64,000 nucleotides of DNA from a virus. The stretch spans positions 1 through 64,000 of IMG/VR virus record IMGVR_UViG_3300036770_001877. One strand, given 5' to 3'. Below are positions 1 to 10,161 of the stretch, in pieces. The notes beneath the pieces were generated by a model. The model worked only from the letters and a program-made list of their open reading frames with translations. It had not been told where the DNA came from and searched no databases. Both the position numbers and the translations under genes were made by a program. How positions within the stretch are numbered: the stretch's first letter is position 1; each line of letters begins with the position of its first letter.

Positions 1-525
1 TCTGAGCAATACCGCCAGCTCTGCGCAGCGTTGAATATCGGCCTATGGCGTATCGAAGTTGGAACTCTACGCCGCGTAAGCCGCACCACCAACAAGCTTG
101 TACCTATCTTTATGCCACAAGAGATTGACGACTCTCGCCGTCCAGAGAGAGTGTTCTTACCGAACGATATGACTGGACGTACGCCCACACCTACTACGGC
201 TGGAATCTACGACATCATCTTGTACCAGGGCGATAGCTGGTACGCGATATTTGATTTCCCTGATTCAACGGATTTCTCTGACCTAGTGTTTAAAGCACAG
301 ATTAGAACCTATCCTAACTCCCCTTCTCTATGGGGCGAGTTCACTATTACAGTAGAAGATGCTCCTACTAAGAAGCTTCGTCTAGCACTTACTAAGGCAC
401 AAACTGAAAGAATTCCTGCTCGTGCATTCTGGGATTTGCAGGCTACATCCCTTAGCGATGACACCTTTGAAAAAACATACATTCGTGGCCAAGTATTCTG
501 CGAGCGCGAAATAACACAGGATTAA
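1..525 (+). CDS. Virion protein with BppU-like domain (5'-partial)
   Basis: The reading frame is open from the first base of the window, so the gene starts upstream; 174 residues are visible. A TTG at base 31 could serve as a start, but nothing forces it and the codons before it are in frame. The stretch around residues 70-170 (a YQGDSW motif followed by a DF...DLVFKAQIR pattern) resembles the N-terminal domain of BppU-type baseplate/fibre-attachment proteins, a small beta domain with a C-terminal strand pair. It lies one base before a collagen-like fibre gene, which suits a baseplate or fibre adaptor. The function is an inference from this weak resemblance and the neighbourhood. Confidence 0.6.
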   Translation, partial: SEQYRQLCAALNIGLWRIEVGTLRRVSRTTNKLVPIFMPQEIDDSRRPERVFLPNDMTGRTPTPTTAGIYDIILYQGDSWYAIFDFPDSTDFSDLVFKAQIRTYPNSPSLWGEFTITVEDAPTKKLRLALTKAQTERIPARAFWDLQATSLSDDTFEKTYIRGQVFCEREITQD

Positions 526-526
526 C

Positions 527-2044
527 ATGGCAGACGAGATTATTGTTACGCCCGCCGATGTTGTAACTGTAGAAGTATCAACCGGTACAGCTGGCGCACA
601 AGGACCTACGGGTCCTACAGGTCCTACAGGCCCTGCTGGTTCTGCATCAACAGTTCCAGGCCCTGTTGGTTCAACTGGTCCTACGGGTCCTACTGGACCG
701 CAAGGTGTAACTGGACCGACTGGACCACAAGGAGTAACTGGTCCGCTTGGACCGCAAGGTCCGTCTGGACCAACTGGACCTAGAGGTGAACTCGGTCCTA
801 CAGGTCCGACAGGTGCTGCTGGTACATCAGTAACAATTCTTGGTTCATTAGCAAATCAATCTTTACTTCCTGCTGAGGGCGACCTCGGTGATTCGTATTT
901 AATTAACGGCGACCTCTACGTCTGGGATGGCGATGAGTGGGTTAACGTTGGAACAATTCAAGGCCCTGCTGGTCCGCAAGGTATACAAGGAGCAACAGGT
1001 CCACAAGGTATTCAAGGCGAGCCTGGCCCACTTGGACCACAAGGTGAAGTTGGTCCAACAGGACCACTTGGTCCTACTGGTGCAACTGGTCCGCAAGGCG
1101 AAGCTTCAACTGTAACTGGTCCTACCGGTCCACAAGGTGAAGTCGGACCGACAGGTCCTACCGGACCGCAAGGTGAAGCATCAACAGTTGCTGGACCAAC
1201 TGGACCCCAAGGTGAGATTGGACCAACAGGTCCGCAAGGTGAAGTGGGCCCAACTGGTCCGCAAGGATTAGTTGGAGAAACAGGACCAACTGGTGCTCAA
1301 GGAATTCAAGGCGACACTGGTCCGACTGGTCCTACTGGCCCACAAGGAACCGGCGTAACAATACTTGGTTCTTATTCAGATTATTCTTCTTTAGTCGCAG
1401 CACATCCAACAGGTAACACTGGTGATGGATACATTGTCGGCGGAGATTTATATGTCTGGGATGGAACACAATGGGTAAATGTTGGAAGCATTCAAGGACC
1501 AACAGGTTCCACAGGTCCGACCGGACCAACGGGTGCTACTGGACCAATTGGTGAAACTGGACCAACGGGCCCAGAAGGAAACTTTTATGTAAGTGCTACT
1601 GCGCCATCATCTCCAATCGAAGGTGATGTCTGGTTTAACACTAACAATGCACGCAACTATGTTTACTACGACTCTTACTGGGTTGAGTGGGCATCATCTG
1701 ATATCGGCCCTACTGGACCTGCTGGTCCAACTGGAGCAACCGGACCTGCATCAACAGCTCCTGGTCCAACTGGTCCGACCGGACCTACCGGACCTACTGG
1801 TCCACTTGGTCCAGCATCAACTGTTCCAGGACCTGCTGGTATTCAAGGACCGACTGGACCAACAGGTCCAACTGGTGCAGCATCAAATGTAACTGGACCT
1901 ACTGGAGCTACTGGACCAACAGGTCCTGCTGGTGATGCTGGTCCTGCAAGCACAGTTCCAGGGCCAACAGGGCCAACAGGTGCTACTGGGCCTACTGGGC
2001 CTGCAGTTGATACGTTGCACCCGTTCCTCTTTGGAGTTATTTAA
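527..2044 (+). CDS. Collagen-like tail fibre protein
   Basis: The 505-residue protein is dominated by Gly-X-Y triplets, mostly GPT, GPQ and GPA, starting near residue 23 and running almost to the C-terminus. Such tracts form collagen triple helices, so the product is probably a trimeric, rod-like virion fibre. The triplets are interrupted by non-collagen modules of about 45 residues near residues 100-145 and 275-320 (both with VTILGS at the start and LYVWDG..W.N.G.IQG at the end) and a different one near 350-395 (GDVWF...YYDSYWVEW). Related modules recur in the other collagen-like genes of this window. The C-terminus ends in a short non-collagen tail (HPFLFGVI). Thr in the Y position is very frequent and could be glycosylated. 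Confidence 0.85.
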   Translation: MADEIIVTPADVVTVEVSTGTAGAQGPTGPTGPTGPAGSASTVPGPVGSTGPTGPTGPQGVTGPTGPQGVTGPLGPQGPSGPTGPRGELGPTGPTGAAGTSVTILGSLANQSLLPAEGDLGDSYLINGDLYVWDGDEWVNVGTIQGPAGPQGIQGATGPQGIQGEPGPLGPQGEVGPTGPLGPTGATGPQGEASTVTGPTGPQGEVGPTGPTGPQGEASTVAGPTGPQGEIGPTGPQGEVGPTGPQGLVGETGPTGAQGIQGDTGPTGPTGPQGTGVTILGSYSDYSSLVAAHPTGNTGDGYIVGGDLYVWDGTQWVNVGSIQGPTGSTGPTGPTGATGPIGETGPTGPEGNFYVSATAPSSPIEGDVWFNTNNARNYVYYDSYWVEWASSDIGPTGPAGPTGATGPASTAPGPTGPTGPTGPTGPLGPASTVPGPAGIQGPTGPTGPTGAASNVTGPTGATGPTGPAGDAGPASTVPGPTGPTGATGPTGPAVDTLHPFLFGVI

Positions 2045-2087
2045 ATAAATTAATAAAGTAAACTTGATAGGATAAGGAAGGAAAACA

Positions 2088-2417
2088 GTGGCAATAACGT
2101 ATAAAGTGTTGGGCCAAGCTGTCACAACGGCTTCGGTCAACTCTGACGTATACACCGTGCCTTCTAACACTGAGGCCGTAATCAGCAGCATCGTGGTAGC
2201 TAACCGCGGGTCTGATAACACCACCTTTAACGTGGCCGTTCGTCCTAATGGAGCAACATTAGAGAACAAGCACTACGTGGCATACCAGGTGGGCATAGAC
2301 CGCAACGACACTACCGTGCTCTCATTCGGCATCACTATGGATGCTGGCGATGTGCTCACAGTCACAGCTGCCAACAACAACCTAAGCTTTAATGTCTTTG
2401 GAATGGAGACCGCATAA
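2088..2417 (+). CDS. Small fibre-cassette protein, copy 1 (unknown function)
   Basis: The 109-residue protein starts at GTG preceded by AAGGAAGG. It is rich in beta-branched residues and has no signal peptide or membrane segment. It resembles the 110-residue protein encoded at 6188 (a TAS.../T..VPS.TEAVISSIV.AN pattern with an ALxxxKHYVAY/QYALMAH equivalent in the middle), so the two are probably paralogues. Such small beta proteins beside fibre genes are often virion decoration or fibre-hinge proteins; that role is inferred from position only. Its stop overlaps the next start (TAATG). Confidence 0.7.
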   Translation: MAITYKVLGQAVTTASVNSDVYTVPSNTEAVISSIVVANRGSDNTTFNVAVRPNGATLENKHYVAYQVGIDRNDTTVLSFGITMDAGDVLTVTAANNNLSFNVFGMETA

Positions 2418-2686
2418 TGGCAGGCTTCGTTTCGCTATCAGGAAGTAGCGCTAAGTCCAAGCAAAACTTCTATGGCTTTAAGTACGACCCCGTAAACGAC
2501 GCACTGACTATTGAAGAGTTTTTATGGGGTAATACAGAAGTAATAACGCTCCCACAAGTAAACGATGATGGAACGCTGTATGTTGAATACGACGATACTT
2601 ACTATACAAATGCTGTAACTCCTTACGAGTTATCATTTTCGTGGGATACTACAAACTACGACCAGCTCATTATGGAGGTTAACTAG
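2417..2686 (+). CDS. Small fibre-cassette protein, copy 1 (unknown function)
   Basis: This 89-residue acidic, aromatic-rich protein overlaps its upstream neighbour by one base and the downstream fibre gene by one base (TAGTG). Its C-terminal end (SFSWDTTNYDQLIMEVN) matches the end of the 92-residue protein encoded at 6969 (LRFSVSATGHILMEVY), and both sit directly before a large fibre gene. I do not recognise a family. A partner or assembly role for the following fibre is the simplest inference. Confidence 0.65.
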   Translation: MAGFVSLSGSSAKSKQNFYGFKYDPVNDALTIEEFLWGNTEVITLPQVNDDGTLYVEYDDTYYTNAVTPYELSFSWDTTNYDQLIMEVN

Positions 2687-4758
2687 TGGCTTCTCAGATT
2701 TTTAACTTAGGTAAGCTTCGCTTTACCTATAAAGGCGCCTATAGTGGCTCTACTGAGTATCAGCTTAATGATGTAGTCAAAGCTAGCAATAAGCTTTACG
2801 TATACATCAATGCCGCAGCGACTACAGGCACGGCAGTCTCAAACACCTCATATTGGGCAGTAATGATTGAAGGATTTATTGACCCTGCCTCTGGTACCGC
2901 TGGTCAAACTTTAACTACTAACGGGACTGACTATGTATTTTCTGACCTAGCCCTTGTTCCAGACCAAGATACTCACGATGGAAAGATTCTAACCACAGAT
3001 GGCACAGACGCCTCTTGGACTGATTCTTTAACTGACCTTGAGTTAACCGGAGATATCGCTGGATTGGGTGCGCTGTTTGGTGGACCAGAGGCAAAAAACG
3101 ATTACGAAACTCTAGGTACAAATGTTAAGACAATATCAAATAAAGCTTTAACAAGTAACATCGCAACGATTACAACCTCTACAGCTCATGGATTTTTCCC
3201 ATTTCAATTTGTAAATGTTGATTTAACTATCCCAGATGCCGCATTTGATGGTGAACGGGAAATTATTGATACTCCTACGCCTACTACATTTACATTTGAG
3301 TCTGTATCTGGAAACATTGCATCAACCGCAGTAACAGGTTCTGTATCTGCGCTTCCAGGATACACAAACGCAGTTGCAGTATTTGGCGTAGACGCAGATG
3401 ACTATTCTCAGATTGTGTTTAGAAACGCTTCTAGTGCAGCGGCTGCTTCTACTGACTTTATCGCTTATGCAGATAACGGAACAGACTTTGCTGGTTATAT
3501 TGACATGGGTATTACAAGCTCAGGCTTTAACGACCCTGAGTTCACTATCACAGGCGCAAATGACGGATACATCTTTATGTCTGCTCCTGCAGGAACTACA
3601 GGTTCTGGAAATCTAGTTCTAGCAACTAATGACACAGGGTCTGAAAACAAGATTATTTTTGCAGCTGGCGGTTTAGGTTCTGACAACACCCAAATGGAAA
3701 TTACGCCAGACGTCAATGTTCACATTGAAATCCCAACGCCTTCCACATCATCTACTACAGGTGCTTTAACCGTAGTCGGTGGTGTAGGTGTTCAAGGTGA
3801 TATGAACATTGAAGGCTCTGTCTCTATCGTTGGTAACCTTACCTTTGGTGGCGGTTCAACTACTACTGAAAACCTAACCGTTACAAACCCTATTGTTTTC
3901 GTAGGCGATAAGAACGACGCAGATATCGTAGACCTCGGTCTTGTTGGAGAATACGCAACTACTATTACTCCAGAAGTTGCAACTGTAAACAACAAAGCTC
4001 TTGCATCTAATGTAGCTACTCTTACAACAGCCTCTGCTCATGGCTTCTTAGTTGGCGATATCGTAACAATCACAGATGTAGATGCTACATTTAACGGTAC
4101 CTACCAGATTACTGGTACTCCGCTATCTACAACTTTTACTTATGCTAAAACTGCTTCAAACGTACCAAGCACCGCAGTTTCTCCAACAGGCACAGCGACA
4201 GTAAACAAGCGCCGTAAGTTTGCGGGTGTTTTGCGTGATGCCTCTGATGGAGTAATTAAGTTTTACAAAGATGGAACTACTAAGCCAACTACAACCGCTA
4301 ACTTTGGTGAGGCTGGAGCGGCCTATGCTGATATCCAAGTAGCTGGTATAACAGCTAATGGTCTAGTATCCCTAAGCGGAACTGTTGATATACAAGAAAT
4401 GCGTGAAACAGTTGTATCAACAACAATCTCAGCAAACGCTATTGCTGCAGACTGGTCTGCTGGAAATATATTCTGGGTAAGTAGCACTCCGTCAGCTAAC
4501 TTCACAGTTAACCTTACTAACGTACCTACAGATAACGACCGCGTTATGACTATTAACGTATTTGTTACTCAAGGAGCGACTGGCTACCTTCCAAACGCGT
4601 TAAGCATTAATGGGTCTGGCGCAACTATTAAATGGCCAACCGCAGCTGCTCCAACTCCAACTTCAATAGCTGGAAGAATTGATGTTTTCACATTCACACT
4701 AATTCGTCTAAGCGGTGCGTGGACAGTACTAGGCTCAGCTAACCTGAACTGGGGGTAA
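2686..4758 (+). CDS. Large tail fibre protein, copy 1
   Basis: The protein has 690 residues from a GTG start. The N-terminus (residues 9-65) contains one copy of a CBM5/12-like module (YKGAYSGSTEYQLNDVV ... YWAVMIEG). Two copies of a beta module of about 70 residues follow (near residues 145-220 and 430-505; pattern SN.AT.TT...HGF...D...FDG...I..TP..TTFT.). Between them is a TGALTVVGGVGVQGDMNI segment typical of structural proteins from T4-like and cyanophage-type myoviruses. The C-terminus ends SANLNWG, matching the 968-residue paralogue at 7247. It is most likely a virion fibre that binds the host surface. Confidence 0.8.
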   Translation: MASQIFNLGKLRFTYKGAYSGSTEYQLNDVVKASNKLYVYINAAATTGTAVSNTSYWAVMIEGFIDPASGTAGQTLTTNGTDYVFSDLALVPDQDTHDGKILTTDGTDASWTDSLTDLELTGDIAGLGALFGGPEAKNDYETLGTNVKTISNKALTSNIATITTSTAHGFFPFQFVNVDLTIPDAAFDGEREIIDTPTPTTFTFESVSGNIASTAVTGSVSALPGYTNAVAVFGVDADDYSQIVFRNASSAAAASTDFIAYADNGTDFAGYIDMGITSSGFNDPEFTITGANDGYIFMSAPAGTTGSGNLVLATNDTGSENKIIFAAGGLGSDNTQMEITPDVNVHIEIPTPSTSSTTGALTVVGGVGVQGDMNIEGSVSIVGNLTFGGGSTTTENLTVTNPIVFVGDKNDADIVDLGLVGEYATTITPEVATVNNKALASNVATLTTASAHGFLVGDIVTITDVDATFNGTYQITGTPLSTTFTYAKTASNVPSTAVSPTGTATVNKRRKFAGVLRDASDGVIKFYKDGTTKPTTTANFGEAGAAYADIQVAGITANGLVSLSGTVDIQEMRETVVSTTISANAIAADWSAGNIFWVSSTPSANFTVNLTNVPTDNDRVMTINVFVTQGATGYLPNALSINGSGATIKWPTAAAPTPTSIAGRIDVFTFTLIRLSGAWTVLGSANLNWG

Positions 4759-4762
4759 TTAA

Positions 4763-5719
4763 ATGCCTTTTGTTAGCTCTGTTCGTGGAAGCTATGGCAG
4801 TCAAGGAAGACGCAGACCTCAAACTGGTCGCTTAGGTGCTGGTAGTACAGGCGGCTCAATTACTGAAGTTGGTGGTTACAGAATACATACATTCACCGCA
4901 GTTGGTACTAGCACTTTTGTTACTGACGGTGTAGGAACAGTTGAGTACTTAGTTGTAGCTGGTGGCGGTGGCGGTGGAGGATGGGGCGGCGGCGGCGGTG
5001 CTGGTGGATATATTTCTGGAACAACATCGGTTGCTTTAACAACTTCTTATAGTGTAATAGTTGGAAGTGGTGGAGCCCGCGGTACGTCTGTATATACAGC
5101 TGGTTCTGATGGTGGAAACTCTTCTGCGTTTTCTTCAACTGCTATTGGTGGCGGTGGTGGTGGCTATTTTAATAGAAATCCTGGCCGCTCAGGGGGTTCG
5201 GGAGGCGGACCTGGAAGCCATGACGCTAATGGAACTGCAGCTGCTTCTCCTGGAGCTGGTACTTCTGGGCAAGGATTTTCTGGCGGAACAACTCGTGTGT
5301 ATTTTAGAAATAATAATACTAGTGGTTGGTATCCAGGAGCTGGCGGCGGCGGCGGCGCTGGTGGTGTAGGAGGAAGTACGCAACAAGATGGTGGAGGAAA
5401 TTGGGGACGTGGAGGAGTGGGTGGTTTAGGAATATCAAACTCTATATCAGGGTCCTCGCTTTTTTATGCTGGCGGTGGCGGTGGGCATAGTCCTGGAAGT
5501 ATTGAGGGAGACAGCGGTGGAGAAGTTTACAACGCTCCAGGTGGTTCTGGAGTAGGCGGTCAAGGTGGAAATTATGCGGTCACTGATAATCTTTCTTACG
5601 CTGGGACAAGTGGAACAAATGGTCGCGGTGGTGGAGGCGGAGGTTCTTGGGGTGGAAATGATGCAAATGCTATTGGTGACGGTGGTTCTGGCACAGTAAT
5701 TATTAGGTATCCAATCTAA
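4763..5719 (+). CDS. Glycine-rich adhesin-like fibre protein, copy 1
   Basis: This 318-residue protein has a short basic N-terminus ([13 protein letters not shown]), a conserved [16 protein letters not shown] strand region at residues 36-52, and then long Gly runs ([17 protein letters not shown] and others) with Tyr and Ser spacers. The C-terminus ends GTVIIRYPI. This is the layout of the Gly_rich_2 family found as the exposed tip of phage fibres, comparable to polyglycine-loop adhesins such as gp38. It lies four bases after the large fibre gene, so it may be that fibre's receptor-binding tip. Confidence 0.75.
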   Translation: MPFVSSVRGSYGSQGRRRPQTGRLGAGSTGGSITEVGGYRIHTFTAVGTSTFVTDGVGTVEYLVVAGGGGGGGWGGGGGAGGYISGTTSVALTTSYSVIVGSGGARGTSVYTAGSDGGNSSAFSSTAIGGGGGGYFNRNPGRSGGSGGGPGSHDANGTAAASPGAGTSGQGFSGGTTRVYFRNNNTSGWYPGAGGGGGAGGVGGSTQQDGGGNWGRGGVGGLGISNSISGSSLFYAGGGGGHSPGSIEGDSGGEVYNAPGGSGVGGQGGNYAVTDNLSYAGTSGTNGRGGGGGGSWGGNDANAIGDGGSGTVIIRYPI

Positions 5720-6186
5720 TGGCCGCAATTGATTTTCCTAATTCGCCGATACTTGGCGAACAGTTCACAGCTAATAACACTACTTGGGAGTGGGATGGCA
5801 CAACGTGGACTGTTATTCGCACACCTGTTGTCGGCCCTACGGGCCCAGCTGGTTTAGAGGGAGCGACTGGTCCTACCGGACCGCAAGGCGCTACCGGACC
5901 TACTGGTCCTACTGGCTCAACCGGTGCTACAGGTACTTGGACAACAACATCAGAGACTCCTCCAGCAGGAGCAACTCAAGGTGATGCGTGGTTCGACCCT
6001 AATTCAGGCGCAATTTTTATTTTTTATGATGGATACTGGGTTGAGACTGGTGCAGCACCAATCGGACCTACAGGTCCAATAGGACCAACTGGTCCAACCG
6101 GTGCACAGGGCGAACTTGGCCCAACAGGTCCAGCTGGTTCATCCAGCGCAGGAAGCATTGGTCTATCGTGGTGGTTAGGAGTATAA
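5719..6186 (+). CDS. Short collagen-like fibre protein, copy 1
   Basis: The 155-residue protein begins with a [11 protein letters not shown] beta hairpin shared with the protein at 11635. It then has two blocks of Gly-Pro-Thr triplets (about residues 39-71 and 117-141) separated by a module with [10 protein letters not shown]...YDGYWVETG, which is related to a module in the fibre at 527. The C-terminus is [10 protein letters not shown]. The architecture is that of a short trimeric collagen-like rod. The gene closes the first copy of the duplicated fibre cassette. Confidence 0.75.
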   Translation: MAAIDFPNSPILGEQFTANNTTWEWDGTTWTVIRTPVVGPTGPAGLEGATGPTGPQGATGPTGPTGSTGATGTWTTTSETPPAGATQGDAWFDPNSGAIFIFYDGYWVETGAAPIGPTGPIGPTGPTGAQGELGPTGPAGSSSAGSIGLSWWLGV

Positions 6187-6187
6187 A

Positions 6188-6520
6188 GTGGCAGGAATAG
6201 AACGACTAGGTGTAACAAAGCTGACGACCTCAGTCGCATTTGGCTCTTCAGGAACCACCATCTTCACAGCATCGGATAACTACCTATGCTCTGTTATCGC
6301 TACCAATACCTCTGCTGACGATGCAAATATCTATATTTATGTAATTCCTTCCGGCGCAACTACCGAATCTCAATATGCGTTGATGGCTCATAACCTATTG
6401 CTTCCTGGATACAATAGCTATGAGACTTTCCGCTTTGCGGTGAATAACGGAGATGTAGTGAAAGTTGCTGGAAGCGCAGATGTGTCTTACTACATTCAGG
6501 GCCTAGACCAGGTCACTTAG
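6188..6520 (+). CDS. Small fibre-cassette protein, copy 2 (unknown function)
   Basis: This 110-residue protein from a GTG start is the apparent paralogue of the protein at 2088. Both have a T.VAFG/TTASVN N-terminal segment, a central IATNTS/VVANRG strand, a conserved NNGDVVKVAG/MDAGDVLTVTA strand pair and a C-terminal aromatic strand. There is no signal peptide or known motif. A small virion decoration protein is possible. Confidence 0.65.
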   Translation: MAGIERLGVTKLTTSVAFGSSGTTIFTASDNYLCSVIATNTSADDANIYIYVIPSGATTESQYALMAHNLLLPGYNSYETFRFAVNNGDVVKVAGSADVSYYIQGLDQVT

Positions 6521-6528
6521 GAGAGTAA

Positions 6529-6969
6529 ATGCCAGGATACGCATACCCAGTAGATGCAGTAGCTTCTGCTGGAACAGCTAAGAGTGTTAGCTTCCTTGTC
6601 ACAGACACTGCCTCTTCTTCTGCTACCACTATCTTTACTGCTACTAGTAAAACCCGAGTGAATTCAATCGTTGCCGTCCACACTGGTGGCAGCGACACAG
6701 GCATTCTTCCTGTTGAAGTTTATGTAGGCCGCGGCACCCCAACGGTCAAGCACCTCATTGCCAAGAACCGTGTGCTCAAAAACAACTTCGTAGTACTGCC
6801 TATCGTCTCTGGCGATAGCCGAGTCGGCGAGGACGGCGACCCTACAACCAGCGGGTATAACAAAGTTCTTCCAGAATTTATCCTTCAAACAGGAGACAAG
6901 CTATACGCAACCTGTCCATTCGAGGATGTAATCCAGCTCCACATCGAGCTAACCGAGGGGGTTAAATAG
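6529..6969 (+). CDS. Fibre-cassette protein of unknown function
   Basis: This 146-residue beta-rich protein (PGYAYPVDAV N-terminus) has a GAGAGTAAATG ribosome-binding region just upstream. It shares the TTIFTA strand with the 110-residue protein before it, so it may be a further divergent member of the same small-protein family. No equivalent exists in the first cassette. Its stop overlaps the next GTG start (TAGTG). Confidence 0.6.
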   Translation: MPGYAYPVDAVASAGTAKSVSFLVTDTASSSATTIFTATSKTRVNSIVAVHTGGSDTGILPVEVYVGRGTPTVKHLIAKNRVLKNNFVVLPIVSGDSRVGEDGDPTTSGYNKVLPEFILQTGDKLYATCPFEDVIQLHIELTEGVK

Positions 6970-7247
6970 TGTCAAATACGCCTGTATTCATCAATATTGA
7001 CGGCAATACCTCAACTACCCTAACCACTTCCAACCTAGAGGACATTGCAGATAAAGTCTTTTATGGAGCAAGGCAGGACAGGGAAACAGGAAAGGCTTAT
7101 ATTGATATCATTGCTGGAGGAACTGCTATCTCGCTAGGTGATTCCTACTCGGCTCGTCCTGATGACTATTTTAACTGGATGTGGAGTAGCAACACTCTAC
7201 GTTTTAGCGTATCCGCAACTGGCCACATTCTGATGGAGGTATACTAA
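6969..7247 (+). CDS. Small fibre-cassette protein, copy 2 (unknown function)
   Basis: This 92-residue protein occupies the same place before a large fibre gene as the 89-residue protein at 2417. They share length, acidic composition and a C-terminal hydrophobic strand ending ILMEVY/LIMEVN. Both neighbouring junctions overlap by one base (TAGTG and TAATG), so it is translated with the fibre operon. No known family was recognised. Confidence 0.65.
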   Translation: MSNTPVFINIDGNTSTTLTTSNLEDIADKVFYGARQDRETGKAYIDIIAGGTAISLGDSYSARPDDYFNWMWSSNTLRFSVSATGHILMEVY

Positions 7248-10153
7248 TGGCTCAGATTCTTGACCTGGGCAAATTCCGCTTTGACTTCAAGGGAGTCTAC
7301 TCTGGCTCAACAGAGTATGAGCGCAACGATGTGGTCCAATACGGCGGTAACGTTTACTGCTATACCTTAGGTACCGCAAGCACCGGCAACCTCCCAACAG
7401 ATACGGCTTTCTGGACTTTGATGGTCGAAGGTTTTAATTATCGCGCTGCTTGGGATGTAGCAACTCAATATCTTCTAGCTGACGTGGTTTCTTACGGTGG
7501 TAAGGTTTACATTGCTCTTCAAGACACTATTGGTGATAACCCAGTAACTTCAGGTTCTGATTGGGCGGTTCTTGTTGACGGTATCCAGTACGAAGGCGAA
7601 TGGTCTTCAGCTACTAGCTATCAAAAAGGCGACGTAGTTAAGTACGGTGGAAATATATATATTGCTAATGCTAATAGTATTAACTCAGTCCCAACTACTC
7701 CTTCTGTAACTTGGGAAATTCTTGTCTATGGTGTCGAATGGAAAGGCGCCTACAACGACGCTACTGCCTACAAAGTAAACGATATTGTTTCATATGGCGG
7801 TAAGTCTTATATCTGTATTTTAGCTTCTACTGGAAACGAGCCAGCAGCTAGCCCATCTAACTGGGCAATCTTCTCAAGCGGTTTTCAATGGGAAGGACAG
7901 TGGTCTTCTTTAACAAACTATCAAGCTGGCGATGTAGTTTCCTACGGCGGTCTTGTATATGTAGCTATTGCTGACTCACTTAATAGCGCTCCAACAGACA
8001 CGCTTTATTGGGCAGTGCTTATCGAAGGCATCGCTTGGAAAGGCGAATACTCAGGGGCTACCACTTATAACAAAAACGATATTGTTTCTTACGGCGGTTC
8101 ATCTTGGATTGCTAAGCAGAACACTCAAGGCAACGCTCCGGTAGTAGGAGCTAACTGGGATACTCTAGCTGCCGGTACATTCCCATCATTCGCTGGCGCT
8201 GCTGGTTACTTCCTAAGCAACGACGGAACATCTGTCGTATGGACAGACTCAGTTACGGTCTCAGAACTTACCGCGAATGACAAAATTTATGTAGGCCCTG
8301 ATGCTGAGCAGATGGAAACTGACATCGCTCTCACCAATGCGGCCGCAGTATTTAGATTTGATAATGGCTCAGAAGATGAGCTATTCGCTCAGATTGCCTT
8401 TAAGAACGCTGACCCAACATCGTCTACAGACATTATTGTCTATTCAGACAATGGTGGCGATAGCTACGGCTGGGCATCCTTCGGTGTAACAGGCTCTGAC
8501 TTTGGCGACCCACTCTTCCCGCTAACAGGAAACAACGATGCTTATGTCTTCTACGATGCTCCTCTAGAAGTTACCTTAACAGTAACTGATAAAGAGCTTA
8601 CTTCTAACGTAGCAACTTTGACCGTTAGCGAAACTATTGACCCTGCAGAAGTATATGTCGGCTCAATCGTGGATGTAACTGGCGTAGACGCAACCTTCAA
8701 CGGTACCTATAGGCTAACGGCAGTAGATGACGTAGCGGGCACAATCTCATACGCCAAGACCGCCTCTAACGTAGCCTCAACCTCTGCCTCTGGAACTGTT
8801 GTAAGCAACGCAGGTTCACAAGGTAACTTGGTCTTTGCTACTGGTGCTAACGGTTCTGATAACAAGATTATCTTTGCAGCTGGTGGTTTCGCATCTGGTA
8901 ATACGCAGATGGAAATCACTCCAGATGTGAACGTCCACATTGAAATTCCAACACCTTCAACCTCACCGTCTACTGGTGCTCTCACTGTTGTGGGTGGCGT
9001 AGGTATCCAAGGTGACATGAATATCCAAGGTAACGTTGCAATCGTAGGTACCATCTCATTCGGCGGTTCTGGAACTACAGTTACCACTCAGAACCTTGCG
9101 GTTTCTGACCCAATCATCTTCTCTGGTACCAACAACGTAGATGACCTTGTAGACCTAGGTATCGTTGGCGAGTACACAGTAGATGTAACTGATGTAGTAA
9201 CTAGCGTAAATAACAAGGCTCTTACATCTAACGTAGCTACCCTAACCACTACCACCTCACATGGATATTCTGTATACGATGTAGTGGTTGTAACTGGCGT
9301 AGGTGTTCCGTTTGATGGAACTCACGTTATTACCGCGGTAACTTCAACCACATTTAGTTTTGCTAAAGAAAACGCAAATGTAATCTCAGCAGCGGTAGAC
9401 CCAGTTGGAACTGCTACAAAGACACGTGAGCGTAGATGGCGTGGATTTGTTCGTGACGCCTCTGACGGTGTAACTAAACTATTCCAAGGCTCTACTGCAA
9501 AGCCAGGAACCACAGTTGACTTCAGCAATGCTGGCTTAACTTATGCAGCGTTGCAGGCAGGCTCTTTTACAGCAGATGCTATTACAGCAGTAGCCACTGG
9601 TATCACCTCTACTACTGGAACTAACGCGCTAAAAGACTTAACACTTAGCGGTAGCGCAAACACTTTTGGTACATCAACTATTGCAGGTAACTTTACAGTC
9701 TCTGGCGACCCGACCTTCTCCGGAAACCCTATATTTAGTGGAACCCCGTCCTTTACTGGAACTCCAACCTTTACTGGCGGCGTTCGTGTTCAGGAAATGA
9801 TTGAAGATGTTGTAGATGTAACCCTGTCTTCTAACGCGGTAACTCTTGACTACAGCGCTGGTAACATTTTCTGGACTACTAACACACCATCAGCAGCAAT
9901 GACCTTTAATATTACAAATGCCCCAACTACAGATGGCAGAGTGTTTACTGTAAACGTTCTTGTTACTCAAGGCACTACTGGATATATTCCTACTACCCTA
10001 ACTATTAATGGAAGCGCAACTACCATTAAATGGGCTGCAGGAGTTGCTCCAACTCCAACATCAAGCTCTGGAAAGATTGACATCTTTACCTTTAACATTG
10101 TTCGCAGAGCTTCAGCGTTTACCGCATTAAGCTCAGCTAACCTCAACTTCTAA
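7247..10153 (+). CDS. Large tail fibre protein, copy 2, with six CBM-like repeats
   Basis: The protein has 968 residues and is the paralogue of the 690-residue fibre at 2686. Six tandem repeats of about 49 residues (residues 14-310) carry the consensus W.G.(Y/W)...T.Y...D(V/I)VSYGG..Y.A......P.....W..L..G, resembling CBM5/12 chitin-binding-type modules. Next come two copies of the dispersed beta module of about 70 residues (near residues 443-520 and 648-725) around a TGALTVVGGVGIQGDMNI segment. A short FSG/TFTG repeat near residues 825-845 precedes the C-terminal domain, which ends SSANLNF. Most of the length difference from copy 1 is repeat number. The role is probably surface glycan binding. 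Confidence 0.8.
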   Translation: MAQILDLGKFRFDFKGVYSGSTEYERNDVVQYGGNVYCYTLGTASTGNLPTDTAFWTLMVEGFNYRAAWDVATQYLLADVVSYGGKVYIALQDTIGDNPVTSGSDWAVLVDGIQYEGEWSSATSYQKGDVVKYGGNIYIANANSINSVPTTPSVTWEILVYGVEWKGAYNDATAYKVNDIVSYGGKSYICILASTGNEPAASPSNWAIFSSGFQWEGQWSSLTNYQAGDVVSYGGLVYVAIADSLNSAPTDTLYWAVLIEGIAWKGEYSGATTYNKNDIVSYGGSSWIAKQNTQGNAPVVGANWDTLAAGTFPSFAGAAGYFLSNDGTSVVWTDSVTVSELTANDKIYVGPDAEQMETDIALTNAAAVFRFDNGSEDELFAQIAFKNADPTSSTDIIVYSDNGGDSYGWASFGVTGSDFGDPLFPLTGNNDAYVFYDAPLEVTLTVTDKELTSNVATLTVSETIDPAEVYVGSIVDVTGVDATFNGTYRLTAVDDVAGTISYAKTASNVASTSASGTVVSNAGSQGNLVFATGANGSDNKIIFAAGGFASGNTQMEITPDVNVHIEIPTPSTSPSTGALTVVGGVGIQGDMNIQGNVAIVGTISFGGSGTTVTTQNLAVSDPIIFSGTNNVDDLVDLGIVGEYTVDVTDVVTSVNNKALTSNVATLTTTTSHGYSVYDVVVVTGVGVPFDGTHVITAVTSTTFSFAKENANVISAAVDPVGTATKTRERRWRGFVRDASDGVTKLFQGSTAKPGTTVDFSNAGLTYAALQAGSFTADAITAVATGITSTTGTNALKDLTLSGSANTFGTSTIAGNFTVSGDPTFSGNPIFSGTPSFTGTPTFTGGVRVQEMIEDVVDVTLSSNAVTLDYSAGNIFWTTNTPSAAMTFNITNAPTTDGRVFTVNVLVTQGTTGYIPTTLTINGSATTIKWAAGVAPTPTSSSGKIDIFTFNIVRRASAFTALSSANLNF
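7286..8175 (+). repeat. Six tandem ~148-bp coding repeats (CBM5/12-like)
   Basis: Six in-frame units of about 147-150 bases encode the repeats at the N-terminus of the large fibre. The DNA of the units has diverged, so they are not recent perfect duplications, but SYGG and the flanking aromatic residues are kept in nearly all. The paralogous fibre at 2686 has a single unit. Confidence 0.8.
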
Positions 10154-10161
10154 GGAGTAAC

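Noticed and set aside
899-1096. Minus-strand and other-frame ORFs under the collagen-like and glycine-rich genes
   Set aside because: Repetitive GC-rich triplets produce long open frames in several phases; their products are low-complexity Leu/Val/Cys/Trp strings with no motif, while the plus frames have clear protein families.
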